Shown: positions 34,446-42,787, counted from the stretch's first letter. The stretch is DNA of 50,185 bases from an uncultured Lachnospiraceae bacterium (GCA_900544685.1 UQWA01000023.1:1-50185), one strand, 5' to 3'. Made by a program: numbers and translations. The notes: generated by a model not told the origin, from the sequence alone.

Positions 34446-35129
34446 ATGAGATACGAAAAAATCAGAACAGGAACATTTCTTCTGCGCAGGAATCGTTTTG
34501 TTGCAGAAGTGGAGATAGATGGTGAAGTAGTGGATTGCCATGTGAAGAATACCGGGAGATGCAGGGAATTATTTATACCTGGTGTGAAGGTTATTCTTCA
34601 GGAAAGTGACAATCCCAATCGCAAGACCAGATATGATCTGATTGAGGTGTATAAGAATGGACAGTTGATTAATGTTGACTCGCAGGTGACTAATACAGTG
34701 GTGGAAGAATGGGTAAAGACAAGCAGCTATTTTCAGAATCTGAAGCAGGTGAAACGGGAAGTGACTTACGGGAAGTCTCGCTTTGACCTGTATGTAGAAT
34801 ATGGAGAGGATAAAAAGGCGCTTATAGAGGTAAAGGGTGTTACACTGGAAGAAAATGGAGTTGCACGTTTCCCTGATGCACCAACTCTGCGGGGCGTAAA
34901 GCACGTAGAAGAATTGATCACCTGTATGCAGGATGGATATGAAGCCTATCTGTTCTTTGTGGTGCAGATGAAGCACATTACGCATGTGGAACCAAACTGG
35001 AAGACACATCCGGAATTTGGCAATGCCTTACAAAGAGCAGCAGATGCAGGTGTGCATCTGCTGGCATATGACTGTCTTATAACGGAAGACAGTATACAGG
35101 CGGATCAGCCGCTGCAGATAATTGTTTGA
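34446..35129 (+). CDS. sfsA: SfsA family DNA/RNA nuclease
   Basis: This is a 227-aa SfsA. Visible family features are the N-terminal OB-like part (RRNRFVAEVEIDGEVVDCHVKNTGRC), then a PD-(D/E)XK-like nuclease core with RFDLYVEYGEDKKALIEVKGVTLE. The name comes from a sugar-fermentation phenotype in E. coli; the protein binds DNA, and nuclease activity is proposed for the family. TAAGGAG precedes the ATG. It converges on the esterase gene with only 12 nt between the two stops and no visible terminator. Confidence 0.93.
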   Translation: MRYEKIRTGTFLLRRNRFVAEVEIDGEVVDCHVKNTGRCRELFIPGVKVILQESDNPNRKTRYDLIEVYKNGQLINVDSQVTNTVVEEWVKTSSYFQNLKQVKREVTYGKSRFDLYVEYGEDKKALIEVKGVTLEENGVARFPDAPTLRGVKHVEELITCMQDGYEAYLFFVVQMKHITHVEPNWKTHPEFGNALQRAADAGVHLLAYDCLITEDSIQADQPLQIIV

Positions 35130-35141
35130 GAGATAAGATTT

Positions 35142-35765
35142 TCAGACGGATGGAGCTTCGGTTTGAGGTAAGGATAGAAAGTGCGGCAGGAGATATTCTG
35201 CCAACATTTTATGACCATAAGCAGTCAGATGAATGCCATCAGTCGTGACAGCATCGTAGTCTTCATTTTTTACCAGAGAGGTCAGATAGCTATGCAGTGG
35301 GATAAAAGAAACAGACAGTGATTCGCAGATTTCGACCATGATCTGTTCCAGTTCCAACACATAAGGGATCCAGATCTGATATTTCTGGGGATGTGGGAAA
35401 ATAAATGGACCGGAACAGAGAAGTTTGGCACCAGTATCTAAGAGCTGCATCAGAACCGCTCTGTAATTCTCGGTAAAGAGAAGTTGTTCAAGGGTGACGC
35501 CCGTATTTAAGGCAACGCCAATATCGTTGATTCCGATCAGAAGAGAAATCACATCAGGATGTCCTTTCAGAAATCCACGCTGCAGGCGCTCCAGAAGGGC
35601 AGAAACAGTAAAACCGTCAATTCCTTTATTCGTAATCAGGGTATTCGATCCCAGTCTGTCTGCAAGCATGGCAACATAGCCATCCCCCAGACCGTTTGTG
35701 TCTGGCAGCCAGAGATGGTTTGCGTCTGTAATGCTGTCACCTAAAAATAAATATTCCGTATTCAT
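35142..35765 (-). CDS. SGNH/GDSL-family esterase
   Basis: This is a 207-aa hydrolase of the SGNH fold with no signal peptide. Block I is YLFLGDSITDA (Ser nucleophile), block III is LLIGINDIG (Asn in the oxyanion hole), and block V is TTDGIHLTAYGHKMLAEYL (catalytic Asp and His). It probably removes acyl groups from a carbohydrate or lipid inside the cell. The start has AGGAGG 7 nt upstream. It is divergent from the DUF4317 gene and convergent with sfsA. Confidence 0.9.
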   Translation of the reverse strand: MNTEYLFLGDSITDANHLWLPDTNGLGDGYVAMLADRLGSNTLITNKGIDGFTVSALLERLQRGFLKGHPDVISLLIGINDIGVALNTGVTLEQLLFTENYRAVLMQLLDTGAKLLCSGPFIFPHPQKYQIWIPYVLELEQIMVEICESLSVSFIPLHSYLTSLVKNEDYDAVTTDGIHLTAYGHKMLAEYLLPHFLSLPQTEAPSV

Positions 35766-36011
35766 GTGGAACCTCCTGATATTGGTATATAAAAATATAA
35801 TATGAATTTATAATCCTTACTCATTATGCTTTACATTATAGTTGCTGAATAAAGAAAAAACAATTATAATCAGATGAGAAGCGAATTGTGTCGAAAAATG
35901 CTTGTTGTTTACAGCCAATGTTCCATGAAGCGTGTTGCTGTGAATGTATGGAACAGTAACGAAAAAATATGCCGGGAAAGAAGGCAATCATCATAATCAA
36001 GTGTAAGAAAT

Positions 36012-36041
36012 GGAGGCGCGGGATGAATTCCCGCAGTTAGA
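36012..36041 (+). promoter_or_regulatory. Unusual translation initiation region of the DUF4317 gene
   Basis: The only good ribosome binding site (GGAGG, 36012-36016) is 25 nt from the ATG at 36042. Between them is a GCGGGA/TCCCGC hairpin (36018-36023 with 36029-36034). There is also a complete minicistron of five sense codons (ATG 36023 to TAG 36038-36040) at ideal spacing from GGAGG. Its stop lies one base before the real start. Confidence 0.6.
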
Positions 36042-37160
36042 ATGAATAAAAAAGAGCTTGCAGAAATTAAAAAGCAATATACCCAGGAAAAATGTCCGGC
36101 AACCAGAATCTGTGGCTGCTATGTGGATGGAGAGAAGAAGAAGCAGACAGAATTTTGTCAGGCATTTCTTTCACTGCCAGATGAAGAATTCTTTAAATAT
36201 CTGAATATTTTCCGCAAGACTATGTCAGGAACCATAGGAAAGAACCTGCTGACCATGGAGTTCCCTCTGGATACAGAGATGGAAGGCGGAACACAGGAAC
36301 TGCTGATGAAATTAAAGTACACCGGTCTGAAGGATGACAGTCTGCTGGAGGAGTTCTATGATAAGATCATTGATGCTTACTATTATGTGGGAAACTATCT
36401 GATCCTGCTGATACACGGAACTTATGATATCCCCGGAAAGTCATCGGATAATCTGGAGATGTTTGATGCATCGGATGAGATCTATGAACACATCATTTGC
36501 TGTATCTGCCCGGTGAATCTGTCCAAGCCATGTCTTTCTTATAATGCGGAGGGACATTGCTTTGAGAATAATATTCAGGACTGGGTAGTAGAGATGCCTG
36601 TACTGGGATTTTTATTCCCGGCATTTCATGACCGCAGTGCAGATGTCCACAGCCTGTTGTATTACAATCAGAAGCCAGAACAGCCGGCAACGGATTTTGT
36701 AGACAATATACTTGGATGTGTACTTCCGATGACGGCAGGGGATCAGAAAGAGACGTTTCAGGAACTGGTAGAACAGACACTGGGTGAGGACTGTAGTTAT
36801 GATATGGTGCGCACTATCTATGATAACCTGAATGAGATGCTGGAAGAGCAGAAGGAAGAACCGGAACCGTTGAAGCTGGATAAGGGAGATGTGAAGCGTC
36901 TTCTGGAACAGAGTGAAGTGGCAAATGACAAGCTGGAAGAATTTGATACCCACTATGAAGAGACTGCCGGGGAAAATGCATCCTTTGTGGCAGCGAATGT
37001 GGTAAATACCAGAAAGTTTGAGATTAAGACACCGGATATTGTGATACAGGTGAATCCAGAACGTACGGATCTGGTGGAGACCAGAGAGATTGACGGAAGA
37101 AAATGTCTGGTTATTGAATTGAATGATGAAGTAGAAGTCAATGGAATTACGATAAAATAG
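36042..37160 (+). CDS. DUF4317 family protein
   Basis: This is a 372-aa soluble protein of the DUF4317 family. The family start MNKKELAEIKKQYTQEKCPATRICGCYVDG is clear, and the length matches. There is no signal peptide or membrane helix. The middle contains an aromatic-rich segment with a cysteine pair (IICCICPVNLSKPCLSY), and residues 260-300 are acidic and probably helical. The function is unknown. The gene is 26 nt upstream of an AsnB-like gene on the same transcript. Translation probably starts by re-initiation or across a hairpin, as described for 36012-36041. Confidence 0.88.
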   Translation: MNKKELAEIKKQYTQEKCPATRICGCYVDGEKKKQTEFCQAFLSLPDEEFFKYLNIFRKTMSGTIGKNLLTMEFPLDTEMEGGTQELLMKLKYTGLKDDSLLEEFYDKIIDAYYYVGNYLILLIHGTYDIPGKSSDNLEMFDASDEIYEHIICCICPVNLSKPCLSYNAEGHCFENNIQDWVVEMPVLGFLFPAFHDRSADVHSLLYYNQKPEQPATDFVDNILGCVLPMTAGDQKETFQELVEQTLGEDCSYDMVRTIYDNLNEMLEEQKEEPEPLKLDKGDVKRLLEQSEVANDKLEEFDTHYEETAGENASFVAANVVNTRKFEIKTPDIVIQVNPERTDLVETREIDGRKCLVIELNDEVEVNGITIK

Positions 37161-37186
37161 TTGAAAACAAAGGAGTATGAACACGT

Positions 37187-38725
37187 ATGATAATCATCAA
37201 AGAATACAGAGGGCATATCAGAAACTGGGAAAGCCTGTGTGCAGAACTGAGGATTGATCTGTCTCTGACAAGAGAAAAAAGAGAAGAAGAGATTCTGGTA
37301 AAAGCCTATGAAAAATGGGGATATGACATAGCAGACCACCTTTATGGTATGTTTGCCTTTGCCCTGTGGGATGACCAGAAGAAAGAATTGTTTGCTTTAA
37401 GGGATCAGTTTGGAGCCAAGCCGTTTTATTATTATGTGACAAAAGATAATAATCTCTTATACGGGACCATGATCCGTGATATCATGAAGCAGCCTGGATT
37501 TGAAAAAGAATTAAACGAAGAGATGCTTCAGATTTATCTGACATTGACCTATGTGGGCGGGGAAGATACTTTCTTTAAGGGACTGAAAAAGCTGATGCCG
37601 GGACACTTCCTGGTATGGAAAAACAAAGAACTTACCGTTACCAGATACTGGACACCAGAGTTTCATCCAGATAACAGCAAGTCTCTGGAAGACTGGGCAG
37701 ACGAAATACATACTACGGTTCAGAAGATTATGCCGGAAGTTCTGGCAAAGGATGAGACTGCAGAAGCATTCCTGTCCGGAGGAGTGGATTCCTCTTACGT
37801 AGTGGCGGTATCCAATGTGCAAATGACAGATTCCTGTGGTTATGAAGAGGAACGTTTTGATGAATCTGGTCTGGCAAAACAGACCGCAGATCTGCTTCAC
37901 AGAGAGAACAGCAGATGCCTGATTACTCCTGAGATGTATTTTGATATCGTACCGTATGTGATGTATGAAATGGAACAGCCACTGGCGGATGCCTCTGCCA
38001 TTGCCTTCGCCATTGCCTGCCAGGAAACTGCAAAGCACACGAAGATCTGTTATTCAGGAGAGGGATCGGATGAATTCTTTGGCGGATATAATATGTACCG
38101 GAATGCCGAACGCTATGGTGAAAACCTGAAGACGTTTTATGTGGGCAATACGAATATTATGAAAGAAGATGAGAAAAAACGGATTCTGAAGAACTACGAT
38201 GAGAAGGTGCTGCCGATTCATCTGGTGAAAGATATCTATGAAGAAATCGAAGAACTGGATCCATTGTCCAAGATGTCTGACATTGATATTCAGATCTGGC
38301 TGGAGGGTGATATTTATCTGAATGTAGACAAAATGAGTACCGCAGCAGGACTGGAGATCCGTATGCCGCTGACAGACCGCCGTGTTTTTGATATTGCTTC
38401 CAGAATGCCTTCCTGTTACAAAGTAAATGCAGAACAGAACAAAGTGGCATTCCGCACCGCAGCAGCAAAGGTACTTCCGAAAGAGATTGCTTTTCGTAAG
38501 AAGTTGGGATTCATTGTGCCGATCCGTATCTGGATGGCAGACGAACGTTATAACCAGGATGTACAGGCGAAGTTCCACAGTGAGATGGCAGAGAAGTTTT
38601 TCAACGTGGAAGAGATCCAGAAGATCTTTAATGAATATGTGGGCGGCAATTCTGATAACTGGAGAAAAGTATGGACCATTTATACTTTCCTGGTATGGTA
38701 CGAAGAGTATTTTGTAAAAAGATAA
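37187..38725 (+). CDS. Asparagine-synthetase-like protein lacking the glutaminase nucleophile
   Basis: This 512-aa protein aligns with AsnB from about AsnB residue 75 onward (HLYGMFAFALWDDQKKELFALRD). The first 70 or so residues, with the catalytic Cys2 of the Ntn glutaminase, are absent. The synthetase half is intact: the PP-loop is FLSGGVDSSYV (SGGVDSS 197-203), YSGEGSDEFFGGYN follows, and late motifs LEIRMPLTDRRVFD and KLGFIVP are present. It therefore cannot use glutamine in the normal way; ammonia or another amine donor is possible. Only 26 nt separate it from the DUF4317 gene, so no lost N-terminus hides upstream. AAAGGAG is 11 nt from the ATG. Confidence 0.87.
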   Translation: MIIIKEYRGHIRNWESLCAELRIDLSLTREKREEEILVKAYEKWGYDIADHLYGMFAFALWDDQKKELFALRDQFGAKPFYYYVTKDNNLLYGTMIRDIMKQPGFEKELNEEMLQIYLTLTYVGGEDTFFKGLKKLMPGHFLVWKNKELTVTRYWTPEFHPDNSKSLEDWADEIHTTVQKIMPEVLAKDETAEAFLSGGVDSSYVVAVSNVQMTDSCGYEEERFDESGLAKQTADLLHRENSRCLITPEMYFDIVPYVMYEMEQPLADASAIAFAIACQETAKHTKICYSGEGSDEFFGGYNMYRNAERYGENLKTFYVGNTNIMKEDEKKRILKNYDEKVLPIHLVKDIYEEIEELDPLSKMSDIDIQIWLEGDIYLNVDKMSTAAGLEIRMPLTDRRVFDIASRMPSCYKVNAEQNKVAFRTAAAKVLPKEIAFRKKLGFIVPIRIWMADERYNQDVQAKFHSEMAEKFFNVEEIQKIFNEYVGGNSDNWRKVWTIYTFLVWYEEYFVKR

Positions 38726-38754
38726 AAGTGACAGGTAAAAAATTAAATTCAGGG

Positions 38755-38783
38755 TTGACATTTGCAAAGGCATTTGATATCCT
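38755..38783 (+). promoter_or_regulatory. Promoter of the manganese-riboswitch operon
   Basis: TTGACA (38755-38760), a 17-nt spacer, TATCCT (38778-38783), about 65 nt before the aptamer. Confidence 0.65.
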
Positions 38784-38847
38784 TTGAAAGATATAACTGT
38801 TCAGAGTGAGTTAAGATGGAATAATTCTGGACATATAATACAAAACA

Positions 38848-38933
38848 TATTCCGTGAGGGAGTAATTCGCGTGAACACGTGATTTGTCAACAGACCCGGT
38901 CATTTGACCTGGCAAATCTTAAAGAATGAGACT
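38848..38933 (+). promoter_or_regulatory. yybP-ykoY (Mn2+) riboswitch
   Basis: The region contains GAGGGAGTA (family loop GGGGAGTA), a CGTG/CACG hairpin, a second arm closed by GATTTG/CAAATC holding GTCAACAGACC and a GGTC-ATTT-GACC tip, and the 3' AAGAATGAGAC segment. These match the two-arm layout of the yybP-ykoY aptamer. A terminator follows directly and shares the GAGAC bases, and the downstream genes are a CaCA exchanger and a UPF0016 protein, both known yybP-ykoY targets. Manganese would favour read-through and export. Confidence 0.8.
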
Positions 38934-38975
38934 CATGTATGCTTTTAAACATAGGGCATGCGTGGGTCTCTTTTT
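38928..38975 (+). terminator. Riboswitch-linked terminator
   Basis: GAGACTCATGTATGC (38928-38942) pairs with GCATGCGTGGGTCTC (38956-38970), followed by TTTTT. The 5' arm overlaps the 3' end of the aptamer, as expected for a switch. Confidence 0.88.
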
Positions 38976-39095
38976 ATCATATAGAGAACTTCGTCCCTAT
39001 ATGATAAAAACGCTCCGCGAGGATGCACATTCACGCGAAGAGAAAATATGTCGCAAGCGACCGCGCTCGGCGCGAGAATATGCCAAGGCACATTC
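38971..39095 (+). repeat. Structured intergenic repeat, copy A
   Basis: The leading hairpin TTTTTATCATATAG/CTATATGATAAAAA (38971-38984 with 38997-39010) is followed by the core CGCTCCGCGAGGAT (39011-39024), a short CGCG/CGCG stem enclosing GTCGC-AA-GCGAC (39050-39061), and a closing hairpin GAATATGCC/GGCACATTC (39076-39095, one mismatch). It lies in the 5' leader between the manganese riboswitch terminator and the CaCA gene, in the sense direction. Its first bases are the T-run of that terminator. Confidence 0.8.
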
Positions 39096-39146
39096 TTTGT
39101 TTTAATGTGAACAGATCCGGGACGGAAAAAGAAAAGGAGGAGTTAC

Positions 39147-40142
39147 ATGGAACAATTAATTCAGGGGGCATCTATGCCACTCGTAGTATTGCTGCTGATT
39201 GTGGGCTTTGTGTTTCTGATCAAAGGAGCGGACTTTTTTGTGGAAGGCAGTTCCAGTATTGCAAAAAAGCTGCAGGTACCGTCCATTATTATAGGACTGA
39301 CCATTGTAGCAATGGGAACATCCCTTCCGGAAACTGCAGTCAGTGTAACTGCATCAATGGTAAACAATAACGCGCTTGCCGTCAGTAATGTCATTGGATC
39401 GAATATTTTCAATCTGATGTTCGTCATTGGTGTCTGTTCAATTCTGACACCGATCGCGGTGCAGAGAGAGACCATTGTGAGAGATATCCCGTTATCTGTT
39501 ATTTGTGCATTACTGTTGGCTGGTCTGGGAATCCTGGCAGTTGGAGATAAGGAAACTTACATCCTGGGACATCTGGATGGTGTGATTTTCCTGGTATTAT
39601 TTGCAGGTTACATTATTCTGATGATCCGCAGTGCTTTAAAAGCAAGAGCAGAAGGAAAAGAAGTTGCGATCGAGGGAGAAGAAGACCTGAAAGTGCTCTC
39701 TTATCCTAAGAGTATCCTGTGCATTGTGGGAGGTGCCATAGCCATCGCTATTGGTGGTGATCTTACTGTAGACACTGCCAGCCGCATTGCTGTTGAGCTG
39801 GGAATGAGCCAGACTCTGGTAGGACTGACCATTGTATCCATAGGAACCTCTCTTCCGGAGTTGGTGACATCCATTGTGGCAGCCAGAAAGAATGAAGTAG
39901 ATATGGCAGTCGGAAATGCAGTAGGATCTAACATTTTCAATATTCTGATGGTTCTTGGTATCGCCTCAGCCATTAATCCCATTGGACTTCTGACAGAGAA
40001 TTTGATCGATATCATGATTCTGGTAGGATTTTCCCTTCTTGTCTGGGCATTTGCTGCAACAAAAAGAAAAATTACCAGAAAAGAAGGTATGGCAATGGTA
40101 GTGCTGTATCTGGTGTATGCAATTTATATTATTCTGAGATAA
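39147..40142 (+). CDS. CaCA-family sodium/calcium (or manganese) exchanger
   Basis: This is a 331-aa membrane protein of the YrbG-like CaCA superfamily with ten or so helices in two inverted halves. The paired alpha-repeats are visible: MGTSLPETAVSVTASMV with VSNVIGSNIFN in the first half and IGTSLPELVTSIVAARK with VGNAVGSNIFNI in the second. The acidic residues of these repeats bind the cation. The yybP-ykoY riboswitch upstream points to manganese export as its task, although the family also moves calcium. AAGGAGGAG precedes the ATG. The UPF0016 gene follows after 16 nt. Confidence 0.93.
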   Translation: MEQLIQGASMPLVVLLLIVGFVFLIKGADFFVEGSSSIAKKLQVPSIIIGLTIVAMGTSLPETAVSVTASMVNNNALAVSNVIGSNIFNLMFVIGVCSILTPIAVQRETIVRDIPLSVICALLLAGLGILAVGDKETYILGHLDGVIFLVLFAGYIILMIRSALKARAEGKEVAIEGEEDLKVLSYPKSILCIVGGAIAIAIGGDLTVDTASRIAVELGMSQTLVGLTIVSIGTSLPELVTSIVAARKNEVDMAVGNAVGSNIFNILMVLGIASAINPIGLLTENLIDIMILVGFSLLVWAFAATKRKITRKEGMAMVVLYLVYAIYIILR

Positions 40143-40158
40143 AATTAGGGGAAACGAG

Positions 40159-40836
40159 ATGTTATTGTTTTGGAAAGTACTTTTGACAGAATTCATCGCT
40201 GAGATGGGTGATAAGACACAGCTGATGCTAGTGGCGATGACATCCAAGTATAAATTAAAAGATATTATTCTGGGGACCGGTGTAGCAATCCTGGTACTGA
40301 ACGGACTGGCAGTACTGGCAGGAGGTTTGGTCAGTGAAGTGATACCGACCTGGCTGATCCGTCTGATTGCAGCAGGCGCGTTCCTGTTCTTTGCAGCTAC
40401 CACATTAAAAGGTGGCGAAGAAGAAGAGGAAGAAGTAAAAGAAAATGGAAAAGGAAAAATCGCAGCACTGTCAGTATTTTCCACATTCTTCGTAGCAGAA
40501 CTGGGAGACAAAACACAGCTTACCGCTATCACATTTGGAGCAAACGAAGGTATGGAAGCGGCGCTGGTTGTCTGGCTCGCCTGTTCCATCGGACTTTTCG
40601 CGGCCGACATTATCGGTATGCTGGTAGGTTATCTTCTGAAAAACAAAATGCCGGAGGGCGTCTTAAATGCAGTGGCGTTCTGCATCTTCTCCGTATTCGG
40701 AATCCTGACTCTGAGAGAAGGGCTGACTCTGCTTCTGGGTGTCGGAAATACCTGGATCATGGGAATCACCGTGGCTGCAGCAGTGGTCTTTGCCATTGTC
40801 TGTCTCACCCTGTACCGGAAGAAAAAAGCTGCGTAA
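40159..40836 (+). CDS. UPF0016/GDT1-family Mn2+ exporter
   Basis: This is a 225-aa membrane protein with six helices in two repeats. Each repeat carries the family motif E-x-G-D-K-T: EFIAEMGDKTQL (about residues 11-22) and FFVAELGDKTQL (about 109-120). A charged cytoplasmic loop (GGEEEEEEVKENGKGK) separates the halves. Bacterial members such as Mnx and MneA export manganese. Co-transcription with the CaCA gene under a manganese riboswitch supports this. The operon ends at a strong terminator (40872-40912). Confidence 0.93.
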   Translation: MLLFWKVLLTEFIAEMGDKTQLMLVAMTSKYKLKDIILGTGVAILVLNGLAVLAGGLVSEVIPTWLIRLIAAGAFLFFAATTLKGGEEEEEEVKENGKGKIAALSVFSTFFVAELGDKTQLTAITFGANEGMEAALVVWLACSIGLFAADIIGMLVGYLLKNKMPEGVLNAVAFCIFSVFGILTLREGLTLLLGVGNTWIMGITVAAAVVFAIVCLTLYRKKKAA

Positions 40837-40871
40837 TGCAGTTTTTCAGGTGCAGGATGAAAGAAAAAAGA

Positions 40872-40912
40872 AAAAGCATATAGCTGGCGATGTCAGCTAT
40901 ATGCTTTTTTCA
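40872..40912 (+). terminator. Intrinsic terminator of the Mn export operon
   Basis: AAAAAGCATATAGCTG (40872-40887) pairs with CAGCTATATGCTTTTT (40895-40910), with a T-run. It would also serve the minus strand. Confidence 0.93.
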
Positions 40913-41078
40913 TAAAAAAACAATGTAAATAGAGCTAAAGTACACAAAAATGAATGGCGAGGCTTGTCCGCCAGAGAGATAAGCCATATAATATAAGATA
41001 AGAAAGAAAACGGAAAAAGAAAGGAGAAGACAGAAAAAAGAAGGTCATAGAATAAGTGAAAATACGGGAGGAAATGAT

Positions 41079-42545
41079 TTGGAAAACAGAAAAAACTTAA
41101 AAAAAGCCATATGCCGGTATACTGTGAGATATATAACAATGATGGCAGTGGTTTTAACAGCAATGGTAACAGCTTGGTCACAGAATGTGCAGGCAGCAAC
41201 GCAGCAGATGAATTTTCGAGATGGATACAGTAATGAAAAAAGAACAGACCTGGTAATAAATAATCTGGTTGATAATTACAGAATTCGTCTTCCATGGGGG
41301 TGGAGTTTTTCGGATGGTGATCTGGAGACGGAGATCAGTGATAAAAGTGTGGTAGCGGTAGAATGCGATGCGGATGAATCGGATATATTTTATGTATATA
41401 GCAATTACAGTATGCCGTACATGAACTACAAACCGGTTACCATCACAGTGACAAAAAGAAGTGTAGCCGGTGATGATAAAGTAGCGGTACTCAATGTTCA
41501 CAGATGCGCAGTTTCCATGGCACAAGAAAAGATGACAGTATATGAAGGCACATCTTTTAAGCTGGACTATAACACAATTGCAGATGGAAAACAAAGCTAC
41601 GGAACACAGTTTGATACATTTGATCCGACAGTTGCCATAGTTTCAAAGGATGGTGTGGTCACAGCAAAGAAAGCAGGAAATACTGCGATTATAGTGAGAA
41701 ATGAAGGCGGAAATGCATCCATGGATCTTACTGTGAAAGCACTTCCATCTATGAATAAAAAAAGTGCAGTCATAGGTATAGGTAAAAGTGTAAATCTGAA
41801 AATGAAGAACATACCGAAAGGCACTTCAGTGACATGGAAAAGTTCTAATACAAAAGTTGCCACAGTTTCAAATGGCGTAGTCAAGGGGAAAGCATCCGGA
41901 AAGGCAGAGATTACAGCAAGTTATCAGTTGAATGGAAAGAACCGGAAGGTAAAATGTGCTGTTACGGTAAAAGGTCCACAGTTATCAGAGACAAAAGTAA
42001 TACTTCCTCTTAGAATGTCCAAAACATTAAAGATAAATAATGTATCAGGAAAAGCAAAATGGACAACATCGAATAAAAAGGTTGCAACTGTAAAGAATGG
42101 TAAGATTACCGCGGTAGGTATTGGTAAATGTAAAATTACGTCGAAGGTGAATGGTAAGACATTAGTCTGTAATGTGCAGGTTCGTCCAAACCAGCAGAGC
42201 TGGAAAGTAGTAACCAGAGCAGGATATTACAGATCGACATTTGATGACTACATGGTTTCTAAAGTAAAATATAATGCAAATGGCAGTCTTACAGTAGAAG
42301 GATACTTTTTGAATACACATCTGTTCCATATTTACAGTTTTGATTATATGTACATTTCCGTAAAAGATGGAAAGGGAAGAGTGATAGCAACCTGTAAGAT
42401 GCCAAAATTCAAGTTTAAGAGCAATAGTTATACCGTTAAGAAGTTGAACTTAACCATTCCAAAAAGCAAGGTCAGGAGATATCTGAATCTTTCTAAAGAG
42501 TCACTGGATTTTACGTATGATTACGTATACAATTATCGTTACTAA
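41079..42545 (+). CDS. Secreted Ig-like (BIG2) domain protein
   Basis: This is a 488-aa exported protein. A basic start and hydrophobic stretch (YITMMAVVLTAMVTAW) end in a QAA-type cleavage site near residue 40. At least two and probably three bacterial Ig-like group 2 domains follow (about 140-370), marked by SKDGVVTAKKAGNTAIIV, WKSSNTKVATVSNGVVKG and WTTSNKKVATVKNGKITAVG. A C-terminal domain of about 110 residues is unrecognised. There is no sortase motif. The start is TTG at 41079 with GGGAGG 7 nt upstream. It is flanked by terminators and so is probably monocistronic. A surface or adhesive role is inferred only from the domain type. Confidence 0.85.
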   Translation: MENRKNLKKAICRYTVRYITMMAVVLTAMVTAWSQNVQAATQQMNFRDGYSNEKRTDLVINNLVDNYRIRLPWGWSFSDGDLETEISDKSVVAVECDADESDIFYVYSNYSMPYMNYKPVTITVTKRSVAGDDKVAVLNVHRCAVSMAQEKMTVYEGTSFKLDYNTIADGKQSYGTQFDTFDPTVAIVSKDGVVTAKKAGNTAIIVRNEGGNASMDLTVKALPSMNKKSAVIGIGKSVNLKMKNIPKGTSVTWKSSNTKVATVSNGVVKGKASGKAEITASYQLNGKNRKVKCAVTVKGPQLSETKVILPLRMSKTLKINNVSGKAKWTTSNKKVATVKNGKITAVGIGKCKITSKVNGKTLVCNVQVRPNQQSWKVVTRAGYYRSTFDDYMVSKVKYNANGSLTVEGYFLNTHLFHIYSFDYMYISVKDGKGRVIATCKMPKFKFKSNSYTVKKLNLTIPKSKVRRYLNLSKESLDFTYDYVYNYRY

Positions 42546-42569
42546 ATAGAAAAATATAATTTTTCCATC

Positions 42570-42602
42570 AAAACGGGCAGTCAGTAATGGCTGCCTGTTT
42601 TA
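42570..42602 (+). terminator. Intrinsic terminator after Ig-like gene
   Basis: AAAACGGGCAG pairs with CTGCCTGTTTT around a 10-nt loop. Confidence 0.88.
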
Positions 42603-42621
42603 CATTTTTTGAAAAAAGTAG

Positions 42622-42650
42622 TTGACAATTTCAATCAATTAGCATATAAT
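42622..42650 (+). promoter_or_regulatory. Promoter of tRNA-Arg (plus copy)
   Basis: Perfect TTGACA (42622-42627), a 17-nt spacer, TATAAT (42645-42650), 21 nt before the tRNA. Confidence 0.95.
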
Positions 42651-42664
42651 AAATTCTGTTCAAA

Positions 42665-42747
42665 AGAACATGTGCGTTTAGCTCAGCTGGATAGAGCGTT
42701 TGGCTACGGACCAAAAGGTCGGGAGTTCGAATCTTCTAACGCACGTA
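42665..42747 (+). repeat. 83-bp inverted repeat, left copy (contains tRNA-Arg)
   Basis: These 83 bases are identical to the reverse complement of 44284-44366. The identity covers the whole tRNA gene plus 7 bp before it and 2 bp after it. Together the copies bracket the MATE gene. Confidence 0.95.
42672..42745 (+). tRNA. tRNA-Arg (anticodon ACG)
   Basis: A full cloverleaf can be folded: acceptor GTGCGTT/AACGCAC, D-arm GCTC/GAGC, anticodon stem TTTGG/CCAAA with loop CTACGGA (anticodon ACG), and T-arm GGGAG/CTTCT with loop TTCGAAT. The discriminator base is G and CCA is not encoded. The A34 would be edited to inosine to read CGN codons. Confidence 0.97.
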
Positions 42748-42753
42748 TCTGAT

Positions 42754-42787
42754 CCGGAATTCTTGAATGAGAATTCCGGTTTTTTTG
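42754..42787 (+). terminator. Intrinsic terminator after tRNA-Arg
   Basis: CCGGAATTCT pairs with GAATTCCGG around a short loop, followed by seven T residues. Confidence 0.9.

Noticed and set aside
37160..37187. Possible frameshift that removed the N-terminus of the AsnB-like gene
   Set aside because: Only 26 nt lie between the DUF4317 stop and the start, and a good ribosome binding site is present, so there is no room for the missing segment.
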